Positions 46,816 through 61,167 of a stretch of 64,000 nt of DNA are shown here, in pieces. The stretch's first letter is position 1. The number at the start of each line of letters is the position of its first letter. The translations under genes and the position numbers were made by a program. A model generated the notes under the pieces. It did not search any database, had not been told where the DNA came from, and was given only the letters and a program-made list of their open reading frames with translations. The stretch comes from Pteria penguin (Eukaryota; Mollusca; Bivalvia; Pterioida; Pteriidae): contig CM068585.1 in NCBI GenBank assembly GCA_035048485.1, forward strand, positions 18,780,501 to 18,844,500, in the 5' to 3' direction.

Positions 46816-49330
46816 GGGTAATAAGGACATAAACTGTGAATTCACATTCCCTACACTTCTTAGCCTTTGGAGCAAGGGAAACTGCAAAAAAATAGCCAAA
46901 TCTTCTACTTCTGTATATCTGCTAAGAAAACTGTGAAGCAAGGACAGTATAGTCATGATAATGTACTTTATCTTAGATAATCTAGATATCTTTTATCTAT
47001 TTTACTTACATGTATTTAAAAAAAAACTAAATGCAAGATTAGAAAATGCATGAAAGCGTCTACCAAATTTGTGAAATGCATGACCATATAGTGAAAATAT
47101 ACATAGTCTCAGAAAAAGTATAGCGAAAATATCTATAAGTCTTAAAACATCTCTTCTAAAGCTATGCATTGTAAAGATTACATACGAGTAAAAGAACATG
47201 AATTCCCTTATCAAAAGTGGAATTTATAACCCCTGCAGCTATGAGTTAAGAAAATTTTGCTCTGCTTCTATGAATCGTAATGAAAAATCAACCCATGATC
47301 AGAAAGGACAGAAAGTAAAAATTAGTAAGGTAGTACCTCCATGACTAAACTAATGATAGCCCTTACTTACCTGTTACATCACATTACTTCAATGTAACAA
47401 AACTTGACAATGGTCCCAATCGGGGAATTTCCTATTCAAAATTTCATAAATTGCATTTTTCCAGAAAACCTCAATAATTCATATATTTTTGAAATAGTCT
47501 TTTTAGACATCATTTTGGAATTCGTATGAATAAAATCGGACATGAAACTAGAAAGTAATGAACAAAAAGAACTTTGATGACCAAAAATTTGTAATTTTGT
47601 ATGATTTCATTTCTGAGCTTTAAATTTGAATATTGTAGTTGAATTTGATATCAAATGACTCAAAATGAAGTACTGAAAGTGAAAATGGAAAGAAAATGCC
47701 AAAAGATATTGAAATAAAGAAACTGCATGGAATTTTCAGATATGTTTGTTGGCACATCAAAGGTTTTACCAATGTTGTTGAATATGTGTATATCATTAGC
47801 ATATGATTATCTGCTTGTATAACTGTCATTGTGCTAACACCCTTAGATATGTGATCAATAAGGCCCATGAGCCCCTCTAAAAATAAGTAAGGGCCTATAT
47901 ACAAGCCCAGTTGAATTGATACAATAATATTTCAAAAGCAGAATCTGGGGTGGCTGTTCAATATGCATGTACACCATTTGAGACAACCCTCCTTGAGACT
48001 GAATCTTTATTTAAAAAGGATTCATTGGATTGAAAATTTGATTTATTTTGTATAAGGTTCAAGATAACCAGTATAGACAGACATGATACATTCTTTTTTT
48101 CTGTTCTTTTTTTTTGTATATATTTGTCCTGCTTAGCTATCTGTAATTTCTTTCCTCTGAAACTCTGCCATGCTTTATGTAGTTTATAACAGATATTTAA
48201 TACTGAACCAAGAGTCATATCTCAGCATCCTACATTTAATTTACATTATTTAACAATGAGGATATCTCAAAATTGTCAAACACATTGAAATAGCCCATTA
48301 CATTTCTAAGTTTGTTACTATTGGTTGGAAATGTCTTGAATGAGATGTTTTTCTGTTAATTTACTATTCTATAATGTTTAAGACTTCAGCATTACTGGTT
48401 GAAACCATTCAGTGTGATGCAATTGATAGTGTTTAAATGCATAAAACTGAATGGGAGTTCCTCCTCTTGTCCACAGTCTTCGAGGTGAAACCGGAAATTT
48501 TACATATTTTTATTGAAATATTTTGTGACAATTGTCTATATTTACACTTCTTTGATTACATTTTTACATTGTTCTAAAATCAAATATTGCAAAATGATTT
48601 TGAAAAATTCGTAGGGATCCTTAGTATGGAGATAGGTTTTAATATTATTTTATAGATCTATGCACAAATATTCAGTCATTCACCTCCAATATGGTTTTAA
48701 AAAGGAAGCAACTCCAGTGAAACTTTATACATTTGAAAACTATCAACACTGTCATCCAATGCCACGTAACACCAAAATCATATCCAGACTTTAGATCTGG
48801 GAAATCCAGATTTTTGTGACTTGTTGAGAATGACTGTTAGGGGCCAAAATAAATTGTAAGTTTTGTAATTTTATATACTTACCAGATATTACCAGATATA
48901 GGTGGACTGAAACAAATAATACTTGTAGTATGGAGAGTTTTGTATTTATTCAGAATACTTGCATGTTTAATACAATGAATACAATATATAAGTAGCATGA
49001 TAATGGGTTTATTAAAACTGGTAAAATACATTCATAGAGTGTAATGTTTATATATATTATATATGATGCTATTATTGAATGATATTATAGGTGTTTAAGA
49101 ATTCTTTCCTTATACCACATATTATTTGCTTTATGATGTGTATTTAGGAAAATGTAAGTTCCCAGTGTGAACCACCAAGCTTACTTTTACTTATGACGAA
49201 CTTTATCACTGGACATCAGTGGGGAGAGACTACAGTGATGAAATGATTTCAATACTTTAGCCATCTTGGTCACCATAAATAAAACCTCTATGTGACCAAG
49301 GTTCATTAGAGAGAAAAAGCTGTACTAAAA
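46816..49330. other. Gene-free intergenic stretch
   Basis: No supported gene. Short frames (for example the complement of 47620-47904) have no domain content. A decayed copy of the MITE arm from 2.6 kb appears near 48.69-48.75 kb (CTCCAGTGAAACTTTATACA, then TTTGAAAACTATC). Otherwise nothing seen. Confidence 0.4.
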
Positions 49331-49369
49331 ATCCATGCAATGTTTTAACCCATGTTTTGTCCACTGAGA

Positions 49370-49895
49370 TGTAGCCTTTCTGGCTAGGCATTGATCAACA
49401 TTGCTGCACAGTGCCATTGGACATTGTAACTTAAGATCCCAGCGTGACTGAGGTTCACCAGAGAAAGGAGGCAGTGATTTACATTGCTGCACAGTGCCAT
49501 TGGACATTGCCATTGGACATTGTAACTTATGATCCCTGTGTGACTGAGGTTCATCAGAGACAGGAGGCAGTGATCAACATCGCTGCACAGTGCCGTTGTA
49601 ACTTAAGATCCCTGTGTGACTGAAGTTTATCAGAGAGAGGAGGCAGTGATCAACATTGCTGCACAGTGCCATTGGACATTGTAATTTAAGATCCATGTGT
49701 GACTGAGTTTCATCAGAGAGAGGAGGCAGTGATCTACATCGCTGCACAGTGCTATTGGACATTGTCACTTTAGATCCCTGTGTGACTGAGGTTCATCAGA
49801 GGGAGGAGGCAGTGATCTACATCGCTGCACAGTGCCATTGGACATTTTAAGATCCCAGTGTGACTGAAGTTCATCAAAGAGAGGAGGCAGCTAGT
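49370..49895. repeat. About 83 bp tandem repeat, about 6 diverged copies
   Basis: The unit contains TGCTGCACAGTGCCATTGGA, CATTGTAACTTAAGATCC, TGTGTGACTGAGGTTCATCA and GAGAGAGGAGGCAGTGATC. Copies vary by substitutions and small deletions. The phrase GAGGTTCATCAGAGA is shared with the 66 bp monomer of the following array. Confidence 0.85.
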
Positions 49896-50075
49896 GAAAT
49901 TCTATGCAGTGCTCTACATTTACCAGGCCATTAAAGCACTAATTACCCTTCTCAAAATTGATCATAGTTTATCAGAAATGAAAGATAACAATGGATATTA
50001 CATAGTCTTGACCAAGTTGACCACACAGTATCTGTGCTTGACCACTGTTACTAAAGCCCTAATAGTATATTATCA

Positions 50076-53000
50076 AGGTTCATCAGAGACTGCAACACCT
50101 AAGTCCATTTAGAGATTGTTTCTGAGATCTCTATACAATTAAGGTTCATCAGAGACTGCAGCACCTGAGTCCATTTAGAGATTGTTACTGAGATCTCTAT
50201 ACAGTCAAGGCTCATCAGAGATTGCAGCACTTAAGCTCATTATGAGATTGTTACTGAGATCTCTATACAGTCAAGGTTCATCAGAGATTGCAGCACTTAA
50301 GCTCATTAAGAGATGATTACTGAGATCTCTATACAGTCAAGGTTCATCAGAGATTGCAACACTTGAGCCCATTTAGAGATTGTTACTGAGATCTCTATAC
50401 AGTCAAGGCTCATCAGAGATTGCAGCACTTAAGCTCATTATGAGATTGTTACTGAGATCTCTATACAGTCAAGGTTCATCAGAGATTGCAGCACTTAAGC
50501 TCATTAAGAGACTGTTACTGAGATCTCTTTACAGTCAAGGTTCATCATAGATTGCAACACTTGAGTCCATTTAGAGATTGTTACTGAGATCTCTATACAG
50601 TCATGGCTCATCAGAGATTACAGCACTTAAGCTCATTATGAGATTGTTACTGAGATCTCTATACAGTCAAGGTTCATCAGAAATTGCAACACTAGAGCCC
50701 ATTTAGAGATTGTTACTGAGATCTCTATACAGTCAAGGTTCATCAGAAACTGCAACACTTGAGCCCATTTAGAGATTGTTACTGAGATCTCTGTACTTTC
50801 AAGGTTTATCAGAGACAGCAACACTTAAGCACATATAGAGATTGTTATTGAGATTTCAATACAGTCAAGGTTCATCAGAGACTGCAGCACTTAAGCCCAT
50901 TTGAAGATTGTTACAGAGATCTCTGTACAGTCAAGGTTCATCAGAGACTGCAACATTTGAGCCCATTTATAGATTGTTACTGAGATCTCTGTACAATTAA
51001 GGTTCACCAGAGACTGCAGCACTTAAGCCCATTTAGAGATTGTTAGTGAGATCTCTATACAATTAAGGTTCATCAGAAACTGCAACACTTGAGCCCATTT
51101 AGAGATTGTTACTGAGATCTCTATACAGTCAAGGTTCATCAGAGATTGCAGCACTTAAGCCCATTTAGAGATTGTTAGTGAGATCTCTATACGATTAAGG
51201 TTCACCAGAGACTGCAGCACTTAAACCCATTTAGAGATTGTTACTGAGATCTCTATACAGTCAAGGTTCATCAGAAACTGCAACACTTGAGCCCATTTAG
51301 AGATTGTTACTGAGATCTCTATACAGTCAAGGTTCATCAGAGACTGCAACATTTGAGCCCATTTATAGATTGTTACTGAGATCTCTGTACAATTAAGTTT
51401 CACCAGAGACTGCAGCACTTAAGCCCATTTAGAAATTGTTAGTTAGATCTCTATACAATTAAGGTTCATCAGAAACTGCAACACTTGAGCCCATTTAGAG
51501 ATTGTTACTGAGATCTCTATACAGTCAAGGTTCATCAGAGATTGCAGCACTTAAGCCCATTTAGAGATTGTTAGTGAGATCTCTATACGATTAAGGTTCA
51601 CCAGAGACTGCAGCACTTAAACCCATTTAGAGATTGTTACTGAGATCTCTATACAGTCAAGGTTCATCAGAAACTGCAACACTTGAGCCCATTTAGAGAT
51701 TGTTACTGAGATCTCTATACAGTCAAGGTTCATCAGAGATTGCAGCACTTAAGCCCATTTAGAGAATGTTACTGAGATCTTTGTACAGTCAATGTTCATT
51801 AGAGACTGTAACACTTAAGTCCATTTAGAGATTGTTACTGAGATCTCTGTACAGTCAAGGTTCATCAGACAGTGCAGCACTTAAGCCCATTTGGAGATTG
51901 TTACAGAGATCTCTGTACAGTCAAGGTTCATCAGAGACTGTAACACTTGAGCCCATTTAGAGATTGTGACTGAGTTCTCTATACAGTCAAGGTTCATCAG
52001 GTACAGCAGCACTTGAGCCCATTTGGAAACTGTTACAGAGATCTATATACAGTTAAAGTTCATCAGAGACTGCAGCATTTAAGCCCATTTAGAGATTGTT
52101 ACTGAGATCTCTATATAGTCAAGGTTCATCAGAGACTGCAGCACTTGAGTCCATTTAGAGATTGTTATGGAGATCTATATACAGTCGAGGTTCATCAGAG
52201 ACTGCAGCACTTAAACCCATTTAGAGATTGTTACGGAGATCTCTATACAGTCAAGGTTCATCAGAGATTGCAGCACTTAAGCCCATATAGAGATTGTTAC
52301 GGAGATCTCTATACAGTCAAGGTTCATCAGAGATTACAACACTTAAGCCCATTTAGAGATTGTTACTGAGATCTATATACAGTCAAGGTTCATCAGAGAC
52401 TGCAGCACTTGAGTCCATTTAGAGATTGTTACTGAGATCTCTATACAGTCAAGGTTCATCAGAGACTGCAGCACTTAAGCCCATTTAGAGATTGTTACTG
52501 AGATCTCTGTACTTTCAAGGTTTATCAGAGACAGCAACACTTAAGCACATATAGAGATTGTTATTGAGATTTCAATACAGTCAAGGTTCATCAGAGACTG
52601 CAGCACTTAAGCCCATTTGAAGATTGTTACAGAGATCTCTGTACAGTCAAGGTTCATCAGAGACTGCAACATTTGAGCCCATTTATAGATTGTTACTGAG
52701 ATCTCTGTACAATTAAGGTTCACCAGAGACAGCAGCACTTAAGCCCATTTAGAGATTGTTAGTGAGATCTCTATACAATTAAGGTTCATCAGAAACTGCA
52801 ACACTTGAGCCCATTTAGAGATTGTTACTGAGATCTCTATACAGTCAAGGTTCATCAGAGATTGCAGCACTTAAGCCCATTTAGAGATTGTTAGTGAGAT
52901 CTCTATACGATTAAGGTTCACCAGAGACTGCAGCACTTAAACCCATTTAGAGATTGTTACTGAGATCTCTATACAGTCAAGGTTCATCAGAAACTGCAAC

Positions 53001-56000
53001 ACTTGAGCCCATTTAGAGATTGTTACTGAGATCTCTATACAGTCAAGGTTCATCAGAGACTGCAACATTTGAGCCCATTTATAGATTGTTACTGAGATCT
53101 CTGTACAATTAAGTTTCACCAGAGACTGCAGCACTTAAGCCCATTTAGAAATTGTTAGTTAGATCTCTATACAATTAAGGTTCATCAGAAACTGCAACAC
53201 TTGAGCCCATTTAGAGATTGTTACTGAGATCTCTATACAGTCAAGGTTCATCAGAGATTGCAGCACTTAAGCCCATTTAGAGATTGTTAGTGAGATCTCT
53301 ATACGATTAAGGTTCACCAGAGACTGCAGCACTTAAACCCATTTAGAGATTGTTACTGAGATCTCTATACAGTCAAGGTTCATCAGAAACTGCAACACTT
53401 GAGCCCATTTAGAGATTGTTACTGAGATCTCTATACAGTCAAGGTTCATCAGAGATTGCAGCACTTAAGCCCATTTAGAGAATGTTACTGAGATCTTTGT
53501 ACAGTCAATGTTCATTAGAGACTGTAACACTTAAGTCCATTTAGAGATTGTTACTGAGATCTCTGTACAGTCAAGGTTCATCAGACAGTGCAGCACTTAA
53601 GCCCATTTGGAGATTGTTACAGAGATCTCTGTACAGTCAAGGTTCATCAGAGACTGTAACACTTGAGCCCATTTAGAGATTGTGACTGAGTTCTCTATAC
53701 AGTCAAGGTTCATCAGGTACAGCAGCACTTGAGCCCATTTGGAAACTGTTACAGAGATCTATATACAGTTAAAGTTCATCAGAGACTGCAGCATTTAAGC
53801 CCATTTAGAGATTGTTACTGAGATCTCTATATAGTCAAGGTTCATCAGAGACTGCAGCACTTGAGTCCATTTAGAGATTGTTATGGAGATCTATATACAG
53901 TCGAGGTTCATCAGAGACTGCAGCACTTAAACCCATTTAGAGATTGTTACGGAGATCTCTATACAGTCAAGGTTCATCAGAGATTGCAGCACTTAAGCCC
54001 ATATAGAGATTGTTACGGAGATCTCTATACAGTCAAGGTTCATCAGAGATTACAACACTTAAGCCCATTTAGAGATTGTTACTGAGATCTATATACAGTC
54101 AAGGTTCATCAGAGACTGCAGCACTTGAGTCCATTTAGAGATTGTTACTGAGATCTCTATACAGTCAAGGTTCATCAGAGACTGCAGCACTTAAGCCCAT
54201 TTAGAGATTGTTACTGAGATCTCTGTACTTTCAAGGTTTATCAGAGACAGCAACACTTAAGCACATATAGAGATTGTTATTGAGATTTCAATACAGTCAA
54301 GGTTCATCAGAGACTGCAGCACTTAAGCCCATTTGAAGATTGTTACAGAGATCTCTGTACAGTCAAGGTTCATCAGAGACTGCAACATTTGAGCCCATTT
54401 ATAGATTGTTACTGAGATCTCTGTACAATTAAGGTTCACCAGAGACTGCAGCACTTAAGCCCATTTAGAGATTGTTAGTGAGATCTCTATACAATTAAGG
54501 TTCATCAGAAACTGCAACACTTGAGCCCATTTAGAGATTGTTACTGAGATCTCTATACAGTCAAGGTTCATCAGAGATTGCAGCACTTAAGCCCATTTAG
54601 AGATTGTTAGTGAGATCTCTATACGATTAAGGTTCACCAGAGACTGCAGCACTTAAACCCATTTAGAGATTGTTACTGAGATCTCTATACAGTCAAGGTT
54701 CATCAGAAACTGCAACACTTGAGCCCATTTAGAGATTGTTACTGAGATCTCTATACAGTCAAGGTTCATCAGAGACTGCAACATTTGAGCCCATTTATAG
54801 ATTGTTACTGAGATCTCTGTACAATTAAGTTTCACCAGAGACTGCAGCACTTAAGCCCATTTAGAAATTGTTAGTGAGATCTCTATACAATTAAGGTTCA
54901 TCAGAAACTGCAACACTTGAGCCCATTTAGAGATTGTTACTGAGATCTCTATACAGTCAAGGTTCATCAGAGATTGCAGCACTTAAGCCCATTTAGAGAT
55001 TGTTAGTGAGATCTCTATACAATTAAGGTTCACCAGAGACTGCAGCACTTAAACCCATTTAGAGATTGTTACTGAGATCTCTATACAGTCAAGGTTCATC
55101 AGAAACTGCAACACTTGAGCCCATTTAGAGATTGTTACTGAGATCTCTATACAGTCAAGGTTCATCAGAGATTGCAGCACTTAAGCCCATTTAGAGAATG
55201 TTACTGAGATCTTTGTACAGTCAATGTTCATTAGAGACTGTAACACTTAAGTCCATTTAGAGATTGTTACTGAGATCTCTGTACAGTCAAGGTTCATCAG
55301 ACAGTGCAGCACTTAAGCCCATTTGGAGATTGTTACAGAGATCTCTGTACAGTCAAGGTTCATCAGAGACTGTAACACTTGAGCCCATTTAGAAATTGTG
55401 ACTGAGTTCTCTATACAGTCAAGGTTCATCAGGTACAGCAGCACTTGAGCCCATTTGGAAACTGTTACGGAGATCTATATACAGTTAAAGTTCATCAGAG
55501 ACTGCAGCATTTAAGCCCATTTAGAGATTGTTACTGAGATCTCTATATAGTCAAGGTTCATCAGAGACTGCAGCACTTGAGTCCATTTAGAGATTGTTAT
55601 GGAGATCTATATACAGTCGAGGTTCATCAGAGACTGCAGCACTTAAACCCATTTAGAGATTGTTACGGAGATCTATATACAGTCAAGGTTCATCAGAGAT
55701 TGCAGCACTTAAGCCCATTTAGAGCTTGTTACTGAGATCTCTATACAGTCAAGGTTCATCAGAGACTGCAGCACTTGAGCCCATTTAGAGCTTGTTACGG
55801 AGATCTCTATACAGTCAAGGTTCATCAGAGATTGCAGCACTTAAGCCCATATAGAGATTGTTACTGAGATCTCTATACAGTCAAGGTTCATCAGAGATTA
55901 CAACACTTAAGCCCATTTAGAGATTGTTACTGAGATCTATATACAGTCAAGGTTCATCAGAGACTGCAGCACTTGAGTCCATTTAGAGATTGTTACTGAG

Positions 56001-56222
56001 ATCTCTATACAGTCAAGGTTCATCAGAGACTGCAGCACTTAAGCCCATTTAGAGATTGTTACTGAGATCTCTATACAGTCAAGGCTCATCAGAGATTGCA
56101 GCACTTAAGCGATTATGAGATTGTTACTGAGATCTCTATACAGTCAAGGTTCATCAGAGATTGCAGCACTTAAGCTCATTAAGAGATTGTTACTGAGATC
56201 TCTATACAGTCAAGGTTCATCA
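50076..56222. repeat. 66 bp satellite, about 93 monomers with higher-order structure
   Basis: Consensus monomer: GTTCATCAGAGATTGCAGCA, CTTAAGCCCATTTAGAGATT, GTTACTGAGATCTCTATACA, GTCAAG. On the left (50.2-50.7 kb) a GGCTCATC-type monomer recurs every 198 bp (3 monomers). From about 50.8 kb a 1716 bp period (26 monomers) dominates: the unique variant GTACTTTCAAGGTTTATCAG is at 50793, 52509 and 54225. The third copy carries two extra monomers at about 55.71-55.84 kb. The right edge returns to left-type monomers. The 22-codon period produces long frames, but common variants bring stops, so it is not coding. Confidence 0.97.
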
Positions 56223-56735
56223 GAAGGTAGTGACAGTACAGTATATGTCATTGTAACTCTGTAGTCCATCTGGCCACTGTGACTTTAACCCAAGTTCATT
56301 AGAAGTGATAATTAAGTTACAATGAAAATCATTGCAAAAGTTTCAGCCCACTTGGATACTTTAAAGATGATCCCTTTCTTGTGGTCTATATTTATCAAAG
56401 ATTAATGGCTAATTATGATGTCTTTTGAAACACCACGCGGTTAACTGTATTTCTGAAGTCCTTCTCTGTCAGAAGCTGAGTAGACTGTCTGTTTCAAGTG
56501 GGATAAAGTTTTGCCAAAAAAAAAAAAAAAAAAAAAAACAGAGGGGAAGGAGTTCCCCATTAAAACAAAATAGCCAGCCAGAATACCTTTTCATTGTCTG
56601 AGCTACATCAGAAATTGGAAGAAGGATGAAAACCCTTTTTGATAAGCTTACTATACAGATATATCTTGTAGAATTAAAGGCTATCAGAGTTTGAATTGAT
56701 GTTCCATTTCGAAATAAATTTTTATAGTCTTTTCA
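56223..56735. other. Right flank of the satellite
   Basis: The first 80 bp keep degenerate array wording (CATTGTAACTC, GACTTTAACCCAAGTTCATT). After that there is a poly-A run at about 56517-56538 and no other feature. Confidence 0.45.
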
Positions 56736-58091
56736 GATATGTGATGGTACTGTTGTCCGCTGTCTGTAAACTTTTCACGTTTTAGACCTCTCATAAACCG
56801 CTGCATGGATTGAAATGAAATCTTGCATACGTATGACCGATTACCCTTAATTAGGGACCACAAAAGCCCTGCAAGAAACTGAGGGAAAGTGTTGAATTTT
56901 AAAAATCTAATCTTAAGTACCGCAGGTAACAATGACTTCATACTTGGTATACAGCTCCTTATGACATAATGTATCAGTTCCGTTCAATGGAAGGCTCTAT
57001 TGCAATATTTGTCAGAATGCCATGCGTTAGCTTATAAGATTTCATAATAGTGGAAATTTAATGTTTAAATATTACTCTGTTTAAAACTGCAATTCACGAG
57101 TTTTATTTAAGTCTCAATATTACATATTACATTGTTTATATTGCATTTATTATATTCTTAGATATAAATGAACAAGCTCGTTTTAAATATTTATTGTGAA
57201 GGTGATAACGCAATGAATGACAGTGAAAGTAATATAAGGAAGATAACTCTTATGAAGTATAAAACAGGAATTACAAGTCGGAAGTACATTGTATTTGGTG
57301 TTATATAGATTATTACTAATATATATATATATTGAACGCCAAATTAACATATATTCAAATAATTGTACCTATCTTCAAATGATTGTACCTATCTTCAAAT
57401 GAATTGAATAAGGTACAATTGAATTAAAGATAGGTGTAAATGAATTAAGGATAGGTGTAAATAATTATACCTATCTTTAAATAATTGAACCTATCTTCAA
57501 ATAAATTACATCTGTCTTTAATGGAATTGCACCTATCTTCAATTCAATTAAAGATAGGTTCAATTGAATTATACCTATCTATAATTCATTTCAAGATAGG
57601 TATAATTGATTTAAAGATAAGTGGAATTAATTTGAAGATAGGTATAATTGAAACATATCCACAAATCTTCAAATGAATTATAGATAGGTATAATTGATTT
57701 AAGATAGGTGCAATTGATTTGAAGAGCAGTTATTATTGTCAATATCGTGATAATTAAAGATGGGTCCAATTCAATTGCACCTATCTTTAATTCAATTATA
57801 CCTATCTTTAATTCACTGCATTTGTACCTATCTTCAAATTAATTGTACCTATCTTCAAATGAATTAAAGATAGGTATAATTGAATTAAACATATCTCTTA
57901 TTCATTTGAAGATAGGTACAATTATTTGAAGATATGTACAATTATTTGAATATATGTTAATTTGGCGTTCCATACTAATAAGCAAGTAATCTGTTGTACA
58001 TGTAAGAAATAATATGAAAGTTTTTTTTATCAGACTTAATGTTTCCAATGATATAGCTCAGTTGAGCTTTGTGGTCATTGGGCCTCTTGTT
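56736..58091 (+). mobile_element. GCTCACC-type bivalve repeat, 5'-decayed, interrupted by a palindromic element
   Basis: The interior phrase GTAAACTTTTCACGTTTTAG, then CTGCATGGATTGAAATGAAA, matches the family. The 3' end AGCTCAGTTGAGCTTTGTGG, then CATTGGGCC plus TCTTGTT, lies at 58065-58091. The interruption is at 57334-57970. Confidence 0.5.
57334..57970. mobile_element. Palindromic element built of AGATAGGTAYAATT motifs
   Basis: The ends GAACGCCAAATTAACATATA (57334) and the exact inverse ending GGCGTTC (57970) frame 637 bp. The hexamer AGATAG occurs at least 18 times exactly (8 forward, 10 as CTATCT), linked by AATTGTAC/CAAATGAATT phrases. Nearly the whole interior is therefore self-complementary at many registers. 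The direct repeat TACTAATA lies at 57314-57321 and 57973-57980, separated from the left end by a TA run. No coding content. Confidence 0.75.
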
Positions 58092-58149
58092 TCAATATTT
58101 TAAGATTAAGCAATAGCAACGTGCATGGTATACTGGTCTGTCTGTTTGT

Positions 58150-58800
58150 TTGAAAAGAAAACTACAAATATGCCAAAACAAGATTGTAAGATTCATATGT
58201 AATTACTCCCAAAGAGAAACCATCAATTATAATATTTTAAGCACTCTCAATTTCCTTAAAGTAGGGGACCGTGTCAAGCAACTACGCCTTAATGTTTTAA
58301 TACTGTACATGGGCAATCACCAGCGTATTTAAAACATAATTTTACTTTACATTGAGAGCATCAAATTCTGTACGTAGAACAAGATCTTCTACAAACTTAG
58401 ATTTTATTATACCGTCTGTTAAGTCCTGTGAATCTTCTTCTTTTTATTTCTCTGCAATCAAGGATTGGAATGAACTTCCTCTGTCTATCAAAGAATGCAA
58501 GTCCAAAGATGTTTCTAAAACCAATGTCAAACAATTTTCAACTCAAACGGGGCTTTCAAAACAGGAAAGTGAATTTTATTTTTATTAATAGTTTCAGAAG
58601 GGTAAATTATAATTCATTATAACTCATTGTGATCTGTGATACTACCTAGGTCATTGTGCTATTATATTATTATTATTATTATTATTATTAAATTATTTTA
58701 TGTATTTATTTAATGTTACTACAGGGACACCATTGGAAAAAGCTTTCGGGCTTTTATGGGCTATCCCGGTAAACAAATGTCATATTAGTGTTTATGTTTT
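58150..58800 (+). pseudogene. LINE 3' end with C-terminal ORF remnant
   Basis: A broken frame reads LQICQNKIVRFICNYSQRE, then LNFLKVGDRVKQLRLN, and in the next segment FYFSAIKDWNELPLSIK (about 58440-58490). That matches the C-terminal end of non-LTR retrotransposon ORF2, where a WN-LP motif is conserved. An (ATT)n run at about 58661-58690 follows. A further LINE-tail-like phrase is near 58735-58775 (ACCATTGGAAAAAGCTTTCG, then GGCTTTTATGGGC). The reverse transcriptase core is absent. Confidence 0.75.
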
Positions 58801-58865
58801 GTTATTATTATAAATCCTAATTTAAAAGCAAATATTATTTTATCATATTTTTGACTTTCATATAT

Positions 58866-58990
58866 ATAGAAAATGAACTAGGCGGAGCATTAAGAACTGT
58901 GGTTGGCGTGGGTTATCTGAGCGGGAATGTGTTGGAGAAGAATGACAAGGCGAGCTCTATGGAACGTATAGGTACCGGTAGAAAATCTCG
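58866..58990 (+). repeat. Dispersed repeat, copy B (inverse of 14586-14705)
   Basis: Contains CTAGGCGGAGCATTAAGAAC, TATCTGAGCGGG and AATGTGTTGGAGAA in the same order as the complement of copy A. It lies just after the LINE tail. Family not recognised. Confidence 0.6.
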
Positions 58991-59955
58991 AGTCATATTA
59001 GAATAAAGGGCAGCGCTGATAGAATGGGTTCAATTGTAATGAAAATCAAACTTCGTAAGTAAGCCCTCGTAATCAACCTACTAGTACAACATACAAGTGA
59101 CACACCAACATCTTCCAGCATGGCTGAAAAATTTCGGAATATTTACTAAATTTCATCTAGCAATGATTCCTGCAAAATTCGAACATAATTGTGTAGAACT
59201 TTCATAATATATGAGCACACAGAGTTTCACTTCAATATCTCAAAGCACGGACAGACGGACGGGCAATGTCCAATGACATGACATAATGCATCTCTTTCAA
59301 TGACTGACATATAAAAATGAAGGGAATGCACATGTGCAGGTTATCTTTAGTTCGACATACTAATAGGGGGGTATTGATGAAACTTAGCACGAACGAAATA
59401 TTGTAGGTCCCCTACAAGTGTTCTTTTAGCTAGATTTGTTAGGGGTGGATCCAGGGAGGTACTATATTGACAAGGAAGCTACCTTGTTTTTGTTCAGGGA
59501 AACTTTGACAGAATGAATGAAATAGACATTAAAAGAAGAATACTGTGTTGGTTTTTTGTTCGATTTTGACAGAGAAACTTTAGATATATCCTCCTCCTAT
59601 TTGAGAGATTCGGACACAAATTGTCGTTATATTTGCCAACCCCATTCCCCATCCGAGGGTCACACCGCCAGCTACTGTCACCCCGGCGGGACCCGCAACA
59701 AAGTTAGTCGAAGGAATTTAAGTAGTTTCCAAAACTAGATTTAACTTTTCTATTTCTTAATAATTTGGAATACTTTCACATATACTTGGATATGATATCA
59801 AGCGAAATGCATTCCTTGAATATTACCAAATGAAATTGGTTATTTCTGTTCACATACCGTATGGTACATATTTCAATCTGTCATTTATCAGTTATCAAAA
59901 GTAAGTATTGGAGGGGTATTGTTTTGAGTTATCAGATTTCAAAGACTTTCATTCC
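58991..59955. other. No gene; fragment of bivalve repeat
   Basis: A piece near 59375-59465 (TATTGATGAAACTTAGCACG, TGTAGGTCCCCTACAAGTG, GGGGTGGATCC) resembles the interior of the GCTCACC-type repeats. No other feature. Confidence 0.4.
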
Positions 59956-59956
59956 T

Positions 59957-60102
59957 TTTGGTGTTCTTATGCTTGTCATTTACTTGATTAAGAATTGATA
60001 TCATTTAAATTCAGTATGTTGAACACACCTTCTGGTGTTCTTATGCTTGTTATTTACTTGATTAAGAATTGATATAATTAAATTCAGTATGTTGAACACT
60101 CA
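59957..60102 (+). repeat. About 75 bp tandem duplication
   Basis: TGGTGTTCTTATGCTTGTCA through TTCAGTATGTTGAACAC occurs twice in succession, with a 2-base difference (ATCATTTAAAT against ATAATTAAAT) and one substitution (GTCA/GTTA). Confidence 0.85.

Positions 60103-61167
<1,065 letters not shown>

Noticed and set aside
46520..46816. Overlapping 85-95 codon frames on both strands
   Set aside because: They follow the 42 bp tandem unit and have no homology I recognise.
51221..54850. Repeated 65-74 codon frames on both strands across the 66 bp satellite
   Set aside because: 66 is a multiple of three, so any frame free of stops in one monomer persists. Common variants (CTTAAG in the - frame, TTACTGAG in the + frame) bring stops, and no domain is visible.
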